In this document: in pieces, positions 1 through 5,304 of the stretch
How positions within the stretch are numbered: position 1 is the first letter of the stretch
Layout of the letters: the number at the start of each line of letters is the position of its first letter
From: Oscillospiraceae bacterium
GTDB lineage: Bacteria > Bacillota > Clostridia > Oscillospirales > Ruminococcaceae
Assembly (NCBI GenBank): GCA_900765125.1
Contig: CAAFQL010000282.1
Span: forward strand, 1 to 8,067
Direction of reading: 5' to 3'
DNA: 8,067 nucleotides
Position numbers and translations under genes: made by a program
Notes under the pieces: model-generated
What the model saw: the letters and a program-made list of their open reading frames with translations, nothing else
Database searches by the model: none
Told to the model about the DNA's origin: nothing

Positions 1-1
1 A

Positions 2-991
2 GAATCAGAATATGAGGACTTGACTCGCAACTTAGGCGGTACATATCTTGACTTCATGTCTGGACAATACCGCATCAATCCTCTTGAGCCAAAAGCTTGG
101 AGCAGCGATGCAGAATCAGATGAAACATCTCCAGAAGCATTCCAGAAAGTTACAAAACTGCGTCAGCATATCAGCTATTTGAAAGATTTCTTCTGTGCAT
201 ACAAGGACTTTTCAGACAGTGAAATTGATACGATTGAACTGATGCTGCTAAAACTGTATGCGGAATTTGGACTGACGGACAGCACTAATTTTGACTTTTT
301 GTCACCGAGAGAATATCCTATTATGCAGGATTTATACGATTTAATAGAGGATGAGTACAAGCACTTTGATGACACGAAAAAGCACTTGTATACGGAGGAA
401 ATGTTGCAGAATATTTGTCTTGGACTGCACTCCATGTGCAAAGGTGCAGAGTCCATTTATTTCAATGGATACACTAATATTCGTGATGGTGAGATGCTTT
501 GTTTTGGTGTGAAGGGTCTGCTAGATACGAATAAACGATTGAAAGATACGCTGCTGTTCAATGTGCTTTCCTACATGTCTAACCAACTTTTGTGCAAAGG
601 AAATACGGTGGCAAGCATTGATGAATTGTACTTGTTTCTTTCTAACATGACTGCTATTGAATATATTCGCAATGCCATGAAACGTGTAAGAAAGAAGGAG
701 TCGGCAATGATACTGGCATCGCAGAATATTGATGATTTTCTCATTCCAGAAATCAAGGAGTTCACAAAACCGCTGTTTGCAATTCCGACTCATCAGTTTT
801 TGTTTTATGCTGGTAATATTGAGTCGAAAGCCTACATGGATACCTTACAGCTCGAGCAGTCAGAATTCCGTTTGATTCAGCATCCGGCAAGAGGTTCTTG
901 CCTGTATCGATGCGGAAATGAGCGCTATCTTTTGCAGGTGAAAGCGCCAGAGTACAAGGAAAAATTGTTCGGTCAGGCGGGGGGAAGATGA
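2..991 (+). CDS. VirB4-like conjugation ATPase, C-terminal part (5' end outside window)
   Basis: The reading frame is open from base 2, so the true start lies upstream; the 329 residues seen are the C-terminal part of a protein family usually around 800 aa. VirB4 ATPases are cytoplasmic, membrane-associated hexamers that power type IV secretion during conjugation. The opening segment (LTRNLGGTYLDFMSGQYRIN, then PLEP) is typical of the region after Walker A in VirB4/TraE proteins of Gram-positive elements. A Walker B-like acidic pair lies in ASIDELYLFL (Asp207-Glu208 of the visible part), followed by a conserved LASQNIDDF segment around Gln241. Walker A is not in the window. The closest family I recall is the C. 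difficile CD1110-like VirB4 group. The stop codon overlaps the next start by 4 nt (ATGA at 988-991), implying translational coupling. The internal TTG at base 20 is not a credible start. Confidence 0.88.
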   Translation, partial: ESEYEDLTRNLGGTYLDFMSGQYRINPLEPKAWSSDAESDETSPEAFQKVTKLRQHISYLKDFFCAYKDFSDSEIDTIELMLLKLYAEFGLTDSTNFDFLSPREYPIMQDLYDLIEDEYKHFDDTKKHLYTEEMLQNICLGLHSMCKGAESIYFNGYTNIRDGEMLCFGVKGLLDTNKRLKDTLLFNVLSYMSNQLLCKGNTVASIDELYLFLSNMTAIEYIRNAMKRVRKKESAMILASQNIDDFLIPEIKEFTKPLFAIPTHQFLFYAGNIESKAYMDTLQLEQSEFRLIQHPARGSCLYRCGNERYLLQVKAPEYKEKLFGQAGGR

Positions 992-2523
992 GTACAGCCA
1001 TCATTGCAGCAGCGAAAAAACTGATCATTTTGCTGCTGACAGACAAACGGACATGGAAAGTAATTGGCAGTATCATTGTCCTTGCCGTCTGCATTATTCT
1101 GATGCCAGTGATGTTGCTTTTGGCAATGAGTAGCAGCATTGCGAATGCTGGTTCTGGTTTTACCGTCAACCTAACAGCAGAACAGGAACAGCAAATGTTG
1201 CAACTAGATGCAGATGGTCAGGTTATTGCAGACACACTAAACAGCATGAATTTGCCATCAGAAATCCTGAAAGCACAGGTGATCTACGCTACCTATTTTC
1301 AAGATGTACCGAAAAACAGTGACTTTTTCTCGTCTTACTGTTCCCTGTTTCAAACGGCAAACGGTGATATGCAGTTGTTGATTTCTATGCTGAATGAAGC
1401 CTATGGATTATCCATTTCTTATGATGAATGTATGCGTTCCTACGCAGTTATTCGGAACGTGCATATTGACAAAAATCTTTTTAGTGATACAACAACCAAG
1501 AATCATATTGACCTTGCAGCCTGGGCTTGGAATGCTTATGAATCGCAGTGGGGATATGTTCCCTTCACCGATGGTGAGATTTTCACAGAAGAAAAGCTTG
1601 CAGAATTACAGGCACAGCATCCTGACTGGGTAACAGATGACTGTCAAAAATGGCTGAATCGCCGCACGGTAGACAATGAAAATCTGCTGAAATCATATCT
1701 TTGCTATGACTGGAATTCAAAAGAAATGAATGCTGATGGCAGCACAATTTCGTATCTTTCTACAAATGAGTGGATTTCTATTTCGGAGCAAAGCGGCAGC
1801 ATGGATACCCTACCGGATACGATTGGAATCGCTTTATTAGATGGCGAAACAGTTGGAATTTATGTAGGAAATGGCGAAGTCATTTATGCGAAATCAGTGG
1901 TGGATGGTGTAGTAAAAGAGTCTCTTTCAGAGCGAAACTGGACAAGCTGGTTCTATGTGACGGATGTATACTATCCACAGACGCCACAGACGGCAATCGA
2001 ATTCCAATCATATGACCCAAATATCAAGAACAATCTTGACCTTGTGCAGTGGGCAATGCAGGCACAGGAATCTGGATGGGGTTATGTTTACGGTACGTAT
2101 GGGAACGTACTGACAGAAGAAGTTTTGCAAGACAGAGCCAGTATTTTTGGAAATGAGGTTACCGATTATCTGGATTTCATCCATCAATATTGGATGGGTA
2201 AACGAACAGTGGATTGCATCGGACTCATTAAAAGTTATGGCTGGTATGATAATTCTAGCGGAGAGATTTTAATTGGTGCGAACGGCATGGCAGATGTAAC
2301 TGCAAACGGTATGTTTGATGCAGCAACGGTCAAAGGAACGATCGATACAATGCCGGAAGTGCCTGGACTTGCAGTCTGGCATGACGGTCATATCGGTGTT
2401 TATATCGGAAACGGCGAAGTAATTGAAGCCATGGGAACGCAGTATGGCGTTGTAAAAACGCAGCTTGCAGGTCGTGGCTGGACGCATTGGTTACAGATTC
2501 CGTACATCGCATATTCAGAGTGA
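988..2523 (+). CDS. Membrane-anchored protein with tandem NlpC/P60-like domains (CD1108-like)
   Basis: This 511-aa protein is probably the cell-wall hydrolase that opens peptidoglycan for the conjugation channel (known role of VirB1/Orf14-like proteins; inferred here). One strong membrane segment spans about residues 25-47; the rest would be extracellular. Residues 60-165 are probably helical and I do not recognise them. Two related domains follow. Repeat 1 (about 172-330) and repeat 2 (about 347-508) share the order WGYV, RTVD, LIKSY or LLKSY, a D-T-x-P motif, GxYxGNGEVI and W-T-x-W. Repeat 2 has the NlpC/P60 pair Cys410 (RTVDCIGLIKSY) and His468 (DGHIGVYIG). Repeat 1 has Asn230 and Thr288 at those places, so it is probably not catalytic. 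The ATG overlaps the VirB4 stop. The G-rich stretch just upstream (about 977-984) could be its ribosome site, though the spacing is short. Best family guess: CD1108-like mobile-element protein. Confidence 0.85.
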   Translation: MSTAIIAAAKKLIILLLTDKRTWKVIGSIIVLAVCIILMPVMLLLAMSSSIANAGSGFTVNLTAEQEQQMLQLDADGQVIADTLNSMNLPSEILKAQVIYATYFQDVPKNSDFFSSYCSLFQTANGDMQLLISMLNEAYGLSISYDECMRSYAVIRNVHIDKNLFSDTTTKNHIDLAAWAWNAYESQWGYVPFTDGEIFTEEKLAELQAQHPDWVTDDCQKWLNRRTVDNENLLKSYLCYDWNSKEMNADGSTISYLSTNEWISISEQSGSMDTLPDTIGIALLDGETVGIYVGNGEVIYAKSVVDGVVKESLSERNWTSWFYVTDVYYPQTPQTAIEFQSYDPNIKNNLDLVQWAMQAQESGWGYVYGTYGNVLTEEVLQDRASIFGNEVTDYLDFIHQYWMGKRTVDCIGLIKSYGWYDNSSGEILIGANGMADVTANGMFDAATVKGTIDTMPEVPGLAVWHDGHIGVYIGNGEVIEAMGTQYGVVKTQLAGRGWTHWLQIPYIAYSE

Positions 2524-2538
2524 AAGGAGTTTTTTAAT

Positions 2539-2772
2539 ATGAAAAAGCAGATTTCTGTCAGTGTGGAGAGTGAAAAATTCTCTGCCCTGACCATGTATTT
2601 GGAGCAGAAAAATATGCACCTGACCGAAGAAATGGACAAGTGCATTGAGAATTTATATCAGAAAAATGTGCCGCAGAATGTACGTGAGTTCATTGAATTA
2701 CAGCTGTTAGAAAAAGAAATTCAGAGGGAGAATCGTAGAACAAAATCCAAGTCCAAGCTGGAGCCAGCTTGA
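2539..2772 (+). CDS. Small DUF6103-like mobile-element protein
   Basis: This is a 77-aa protein of unknown function. It begins with a short beta-like stretch (KKQISVSV), continues with an amphipathic helical region (residues 12-42), carries the motif VPQNVREFIE (about 48-57), and ends in a highly charged, basic tail rich in Lys and Arg. The pattern resembles the DUF6103 family that I recall as common in conjugative elements of Clostridia; I assign it from memory of the NVREFI-type motif. The basic tail and the beta-helix start would fit a small DNA-binding or accessory protein, but that is inference. A strong ribosome site (AAAGGAG around 2523-2529) precedes the ATG, and the gap after the NlpC/P60 gene is only 15 nt, so it belongs to the same operon. 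No terminator is evident right after it. Confidence 0.72.
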   Translation: MKKQISVSVESEKFSALTMYLEQKNMHLTEEMDKCIENLYQKNVPQNVREFIELQLLEKEIQRENRRTKSKSKLEPA

Positions 2773-2886
2773 CCGCAATTCCCCACCCAATAATACCAAC
2801 TAATAATGATAGAGTTGTCACTGTCCTCCCCAGGGAGGGTTGTAAGGTAAATTAGGAAATGAAGTATTTTCCTCTATGTAAGCAAA

Positions 2887-2903
2887 CGTGTGCCCTCGTG
2901 TGC
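2887..2903 (+). repeat. CGTGTGC direct repeats with 10-bp period
   Basis: CGTGTGC occurs at 2887-2893 and again at 2897-2903, exactly one helical turn apart. Such spacing suits side-by-side binding of a dimeric protein on one DNA face, for example the ribbon-helix-helix protein encoded at 3164. The repeat is seen directly; the binding role is inferred. Confidence 0.5.
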
Positions 2904-2921
2904 GATTTTGTCATCATAGGT

Positions 2922-2937
2922 AGGGTAACTGTACCCT
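2922..2937 (+). repeat. Inverted repeat AGGGTA-ACTG-TACCCT, candidate relaxase recognition hairpin
   Basis: This is a perfect 6-bp stem with a 4-nt loop. It has no T-tract, so it is not a terminator. Short inverted repeats of this kind next to a nick site are the usual recognition element of MOBP-type relaxases; placement about 0.7 kb upstream of the relaxase start and within the repeat cluster supports that reading. Confidence 0.45.
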
Positions 2938-3050
2938 TGTATGCAATGACGCAAACGTAAGCGAAATTTGAAGCTCTTTCGGAAAATCGCTGAAACAAAA
3001 TTGTATTAGGTTTGCCGAAATGCAATCGGAAGATTTTGTTGCAGGTTAAA

Positions 3051-3076
3051 GTTTTGGCGTCTGAAGCCGCCAAAAC
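3051..3076 (+). repeat. Perfect 9-bp hairpin (GTTTTGGCG / CGCCAAAAC)
   Basis: Arms at 3051-3059 and 3068-3076 are perfectly complementary with an 8-nt loop (TCTGAAGC). There is no downstream T-run, which argues against a normal terminator. It is the first of three strong hairpins spread over about 160 bp around the start of the mobilization operon. Confidence 0.6.
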
Positions 3077-3084
3077 ATTGGACA

Positions 3085-3105
3085 GCAGCCGGCAAAGCCG
3101 ACTGC
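3085..3105 (+). repeat. Hairpin GCAGCCGGC-AAA-GCCGACTGC with one mismatch
   Basis: The two 9-nt arms pair at 8 positions, with one C/A mismatch (3089/3101), around an AAA loop. It follows the previous hairpin after only 8 nt. A tandem pair of GC-rich stems upstream of the mobilization genes could form structure in a leader RNA or in single-stranded transferred DNA. No T-tract follows. Confidence 0.55.
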
Positions 3106-3163
3106 ATTGCGAGCTATTTTCACTTTTCAGAATTGGAGTCAAAATGGAGGTTTTACAGAAATC

Positions 3164-3631
3164 ATGGAGTCAAAAGCATACAAAAACAAGGATTCTCCGC
3201 AGGATTGCGGAGATTTGAGTACGGTCAAATCAGAAAAAATCAAGTTTCCGCTGTATCTGCATCCTGATACGATGGAGCAAGTGGAAATGCTCTATAAATC
3301 AGATAATGGTTCTTCGAAAACAGAACTTTTGGAGAAAGCAATTCGATTTTACTGCGGATATTTGCAGAACGAATGTGCGACGGATTTTCTTGCCCCTCAG
3401 CTGTCAGAAATGGTAGATGGAATCGTCAAAGGAACAGAGCAAAGACTTTCCCGTGGGCTGTTCAAGGTTGCTGTTGAACTTGGAGCTGTCACACATTTGC
3501 TTGCTGCAGTGCATGAAGTCGATGATGATACACTTCGCAAACTTCGTGCTATGTGTGTGGATGAAGTCAAACGCATTAATGGTGTGATTAATTTTGAAAA
3601 AGCTGTGCGCTATCAGCGGAGTGATGAGTAA
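3164..3631 (+). CDS. Ribbon-helix-helix relaxosome accessory protein (MobC-like)
   Basis: This 155-aa protein probably binds oriT and helps the relaxase load and nick, and may repress its own operon; both roles are inferred from family and position. Residues 25-31 (KIKFPLY) would be the DNA-contacting beta strand, 34-45 helix A, and 50-68 (SSKTELLEKAIRFYCGYLQ) helix B of a ribbon-helix-helix fold. The C-terminal half (about 80-150) is helical and probably serves for oligomerization or relaxase contact. The ATG at 3164 was chosen over an upstream in-frame TTG (3107), which falls beside a hairpin and adds residues unlike the family. GGAGG at 3146-3150 is 13 nt upstream, rather far. A perfect 8-bp hairpin (3194-3213) lies inside codons 11-17. 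Its stop shares one base with the relaxase start (TAATG), so the two are co-translated. Confidence 0.75.
   Translation: MESKAYKNKDSPQDCGDLSTVKSEKIKFPLYLHPDTMEQVEMLYKSDNGSSKTELLEKAIRFYCGYLQNECATDFLAPQLSEMVDGIVKGTEQRLSRGLFKVAVELGAVTHLLAAVHEVDDDTLRKLRAMCVDEVKRINGVINFEKAVRYQRSDE
3194..3213 (+). repeat. Perfect 8-bp hairpin inside the start of the MobC-like gene
   Basis: TCTCCGCA (3194-3201) and TGCGGAGA (3206-3213) are perfectly complementary with a GGAT loop. It lies about 30 nt after the start codon, where mRNA structure can affect translation, and it could also be an operator half-site pair. It is not a terminator, since no T-run follows and the reading frame continues. Confidence 0.55.
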
Positions 3632-4980
3632 TGGCACGGCTCATTGTCACAAGCAGATTTCTGAAGAAAGGTTCTGCGAAGCTGAAAAATTATGTAAAGT
3701 ACATTGCGACTCGTGAGGGCGTTGAGGTGCGTGACCAGATTGTCACAGACAAAAGTATTCCAGCTACAGAAAAACAGCTGGAGTTAATACAGTCATTACT
3801 TACAGACTTTCCACAAGCAAAACAATACCTTGAGTACAGTGACTTTCAAAGTACAAAAACAATGGAAAATGCGTCAGAATTGATTGCAGCGGTGGTGGAA
3901 CGGAATGCAGATGTTATTGGTAACCGACAGAACTTTGTCGGCTACATGGCACTGCGTCCTGGCGTGGAGAAACGTGGTTCACACGGATTGTTTACGGATT
4001 CTGATGCACCAATCGTGCTGGATCAGGTTGCAAAAGAAATTGCAAATCATAAGGGAAATGTCTGGTCGCATGTGGTTTCACTACATCGTGAAGATGCTGT
4101 TCGTCTTGGCTATGACAATTCTGATGCCTGGCGTGAACTGGTGAAGCGTCATGTTGCTGATCTTGCTGAGCAGACAAAAATTTCACTGAAAAATCTGCGC
4201 TGGTATGCAGCCTTTCATGATACCACACATCATCCACATATTCATCTGATTGTCTACTCTGCTGACCCAAAACAGGGATTTCTCACAAAGCAAGGCATTG
4301 AAAAAATTCGCAGTAATTTTGCAAATGACATCTTTCAGGATGAATTGCAGTCATTGTATCAAGCGCAGACACTTCGAAGGGATAAGCTGAAACAGGAATC
4401 CAGAGAACAAGTAAAAAATATCGTAGCAGCACTTAAAAATGATTCTTTGGATAATCCAGTTCTGGAAGAATTGGTGCGAAAATTGTATTTGCAGTTGCAG
4501 AATGCAAAAGGCAAAAAAGTATATGGATACTTGCCGAAGTCTGTGAAGGAAACAGTCGATGCTATTTTTTCTGAGCTTGCAAAATGTCCTGAAATTAATT
4601 TTCTTTATGAAAAGTGGTGTGAACTTGAGCGTCAAAAATACAAGACGTATACACTCAAAGAAAAAGAGTTTCCTTCCCTGACGGAAAATAAATCGTTTCA
4701 TTCTATTCGCAACGAAATTATTCGTCAGGTCTTGCAGCTGGAGTATACCGCACCGGAGCAAAATGAAAATGCACTTACAAGGGAGAATTCTGTCTATATG
4801 ACGAATACAGTTTGTAGTCTGGTATCATCTTTGGCAAGCTGCATTGAGGAGGATTATGACCAGAAATTCTTTTCCGGTCGAGCGGCTGTTGACCGTAAGC
4901 TGCGGCAGATGATTCGTCAGAAAAAACAAGCACTGGGCTTGAAAAGTGAGCCAAAGCAAAATCAAGATTTAGAATACTAA
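3631..4980 (+). CDS. MobP3-type conjugative relaxase
   Basis: This 449-aa protein would nick oriT, stay covalently bound to the 5' end, and lead the strand into the recipient. The N-terminus (MARLIVTSRFLKKGSAKLKN, then YVKYIATREG) matches the MobP3 pattern; Tyr21 and Tyr24 are candidate nucleophiles. The metal-binding histidine motif is clear: HDTTHHPHIH at 196-205. Upstream, WSHVVSLHREDA (145-156) is a second conserved segment of the family. The relaxase domain ends near residue 250. The remainder (about 250-440) is helical and charged, with no motif I recognise, and is shorter than the helicase or primase tails of some relaxases. The start is coupled to the RHH gene by a TAATG overlap, with GGAG at 3618-3621 as ribosome site. 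It is the last gene before a terminator. The family call is by motif recognition, without a search. Confidence 0.9.
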   Translation: MARLIVTSRFLKKGSAKLKNYVKYIATREGVEVRDQIVTDKSIPATEKQLELIQSLLTDFPQAKQYLEYSDFQSTKTMENASELIAAVVERNADVIGNRQNFVGYMALRPGVEKRGSHGLFTDSDAPIVLDQVAKEIANHKGNVWSHVVSLHREDAVRLGYDNSDAWRELVKRHVADLAEQTKISLKNLRWYAAFHDTTHHPHIHLIVYSADPKQGFLTKQGIEKIRSNFANDIFQDELQSLYQAQTLRRDKLKQESREQVKNIVAALKNDSLDNPVLEELVRKLYLQLQNAKGKKVYGYLPKSVKETVDAIFSELAKCPEINFLYEKWCELERQKYKTYTLKEKEFPSLTENKSFHSIRNEIIRQVLQLEYTAPEQNENALTRENSVYMTNTVCSLVSSLASCIEEDYDQKFFSGRAAVDRKLRQMIRQKKQALGLKSEPKQNQDLEY

Positions 4981-4995
4981 GTGGCATAGGGGTGG

Positions 4996-5013
4996 TGTCA
5001 TGGTGGCATGACA
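4996..5013 (+). repeat. Palindrome TGTCATG-GTGG-CATGACA after the relaxase stop
   Basis: A perfect 7-bp stem with 4-nt loop starts 15 nt after the relaxase stop codon. A direct repeat GTGGCAT (4981-4987, 5004-5010) overlaps it. No T-run follows, so it is more likely a protein-binding site or an mRNA-end structure than a terminator. Confidence 0.45.
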
Positions 5014-5064
5014 AGAAGTAGAAAGTTTAATTTATTTATATCATAGCAGAAAGAGAAATATTTT

Positions 5065-5113
5065 ATGCACACTGTCAAGTTACAAGTAACTTAGAAAACA
5101 GTGTGCATTTTTT
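5065..5113 (+). terminator. Rho-independent terminator of the mobilization operon
   Basis: ATGCACACTGT (5065-5075) pairs perfectly with ACAGTGTGCAT (5098-5108), an 11-bp stem followed by a run of six T (5108-5113). The loop holds a second perfect stem, AAGTTAC (5077-5083) with GTAACTT (5086-5092), giving a stacked composite hairpin. It would stop transcripts coming from the relaxase gene and insulate the integrase. The T-run overlaps the left 20-bp inverted repeat. Confidence 0.88.
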
Positions 5114-5129
5114 CGTCAATTCCGTCCAT
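5110..5129 (+). repeat. Left copy of perfect 20-bp inverted repeat flanking the integrase gene
   Basis: TTTTCGTCAATTCCGTCCAT at 5110-5129 is the exact reverse complement of 6485-6504. The match stops at both edges (next bases differ), so the unit is exactly 20 bp. It includes one CGTCAA motif. It may be an arm-type integrase site or one end of an invertible segment. Confidence 0.8.
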
Positions 5130-5154
5130 TTACGTCAGGTTTTTCAAGACAAAA

Positions 5155-5183
5155 TTCGATGGATTTTGCTATTATTATATCAT
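5155..5183 (+). promoter_or_regulatory. Possible integrase promoter
   Basis: A weak -35 (TTCGAT, 5155-5160) and a better -10 (TATCAT, 5178-5183) are 17 bp apart. It lies after the terminator and would give a leader of about 115 nt before the integrase start, containing the 5241-5289 hairpin. The surrounding AT-rich sequence makes chance matches likely. Confidence 0.35.
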
Positions 5184-5240
5184 ATTTTAGAGAAATGTAA
5201 AGGGGTTTCTAAGAATTTTTTTGAAAAATTGCGGTGAAAT

Positions 5241-5289
5241 ACTGTTTTTCAACATCAAAATCAAGCTGTTTCGCCGTCTGAAAAACAGT
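5241..5289 (+). promoter_or_regulatory. Leader hairpin next to the integrase ribosome binding site
   Basis: ACTGTTTTTCA (5241-5251) pairs perfectly with TGAAAAACAGT (5279-5289), an 11-bp stem that ends one base before the AGGAGG ribosome site (5291-5296). A second CTGTTT (5266-5271) can pair with the same AAACAG (5283-5288), so two mutually exclusive hairpins are possible. This could tune integrase translation; at the DNA level it could also be a recombination or regulator site. Confidence 0.5.
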
Positions 5290-5304
5290 CAGGAGGTTTC
5301 GATT

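Larger units (their letters stand above)
2882..2958 (+). repeat. GCAAACGT direct repeat pair flanking the oriT hairpin
   Basis: The 8-mer GCAAACGT is found at 2882-2889 and 2951-2958, on either side of the AGGGTA/TACCCT hairpin. The first copy overlaps the CGTGTGC repeat; the second is the centre of a quasi-palindrome with CGC and GCG arms. The arrangement suggests protein sites bracketing the relaxase target, which is inference. Confidence 0.45.
2773..3163. other. Repeat-rich non-coding region, candidate origin of transfer (oriT)
   Basis: These 391 bases lie between the transfer operon and the mobilization operon and contain no convincing gene. They hold: an inverted repeat CCTCCC/GGGAGG (2825-2838), a weak one AGGAAA/TTTCCT (2854-2873), direct repeats CGTGTGC (2887-2893, 2897-2903), direct repeats GCAAACGT (2882-2889, 2951-2958), a hairpin AGGGTA/TACCCT (2922-2937), a quasi-palindrome CGC-aa-ACGT-aa-GCG (2950-2963), and two strong hairpins (3051-3076, 3085-3105). 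Relaxases usually act at an inverted repeat next to a nick site close to their own gene, so the 2880-2965 block is the likeliest oriT core. The nick position cannot be read from the sequence alone. I saw no promoter here that I would call; one presumably exists for the mobilization genes. Confidence 0.6.
4981..5304. other. Intergenic region between relaxase and integrase
   Basis: The 324 bases hold no credible gene; in particular there is no small excisionase-type ORF. In order they contain a palindrome (4996-5013), the mobilization-operon terminator (5065-5113), the left copy of the integrase-flanking inverted repeat (5110-5129), a possible promoter (5155-5183), an AT-only inverted repeat (AATTTTT 5214-5220 / AAAAATT 5224-5230), a long hairpin (5241-5289) and the integrase ribosome site (5291-5296). 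Confidence 0.75.

Noticed and set aside
762..1169. Minus-strand open frame of 135 aa
   Set aside because: It lies opposite the end of the VirB4 gene and the start of the NlpC/P60 gene, has no ribosome site or recognisable domain, and the plus-strand genes are well supported.
2806..2850. 14-codon ORF (MIELSLSSPGRVVR)
   Set aside because: No clear ribosome site; it is explained by the CCTCCC/GGGAGG inverted repeat, and it is too short to support without conservation data.
3107..3163. Upstream TTG start for the RHH protein
   Set aside because: TTG at 3107 sits directly after a hairpin with no ribosome site; ATG 3164 gives a protein matching the expected fold.
2773..3163. CRISPR array or tandem repeat array
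   Set aside because: The repeats are only 7-8 bp and occur twice each, without regular spacers; they fit protein-binding sites at an oriT instead.
3012..3218. Plus-strand open frame of 68 aa before the RHH gene
   Set aside because: It runs through both strong hairpins and overlaps the RHH start in another frame; no ribosome site fits its ATG and the product resembles nothing I know.
4351..4761. Minus-strand open frame of 136 aa
   Set aside because: It is antisense to the helical tail of the relaxase, with a low-complexity Phe/Leu/Ile-rich translation typical of a shadow frame.
5221..5304. Upstream TTG start for the integrase
   Set aside because: It would translate through the leader hairpin, while ATG 5305 has AGGAGG at ideal spacing and a typical integrase N-terminus.
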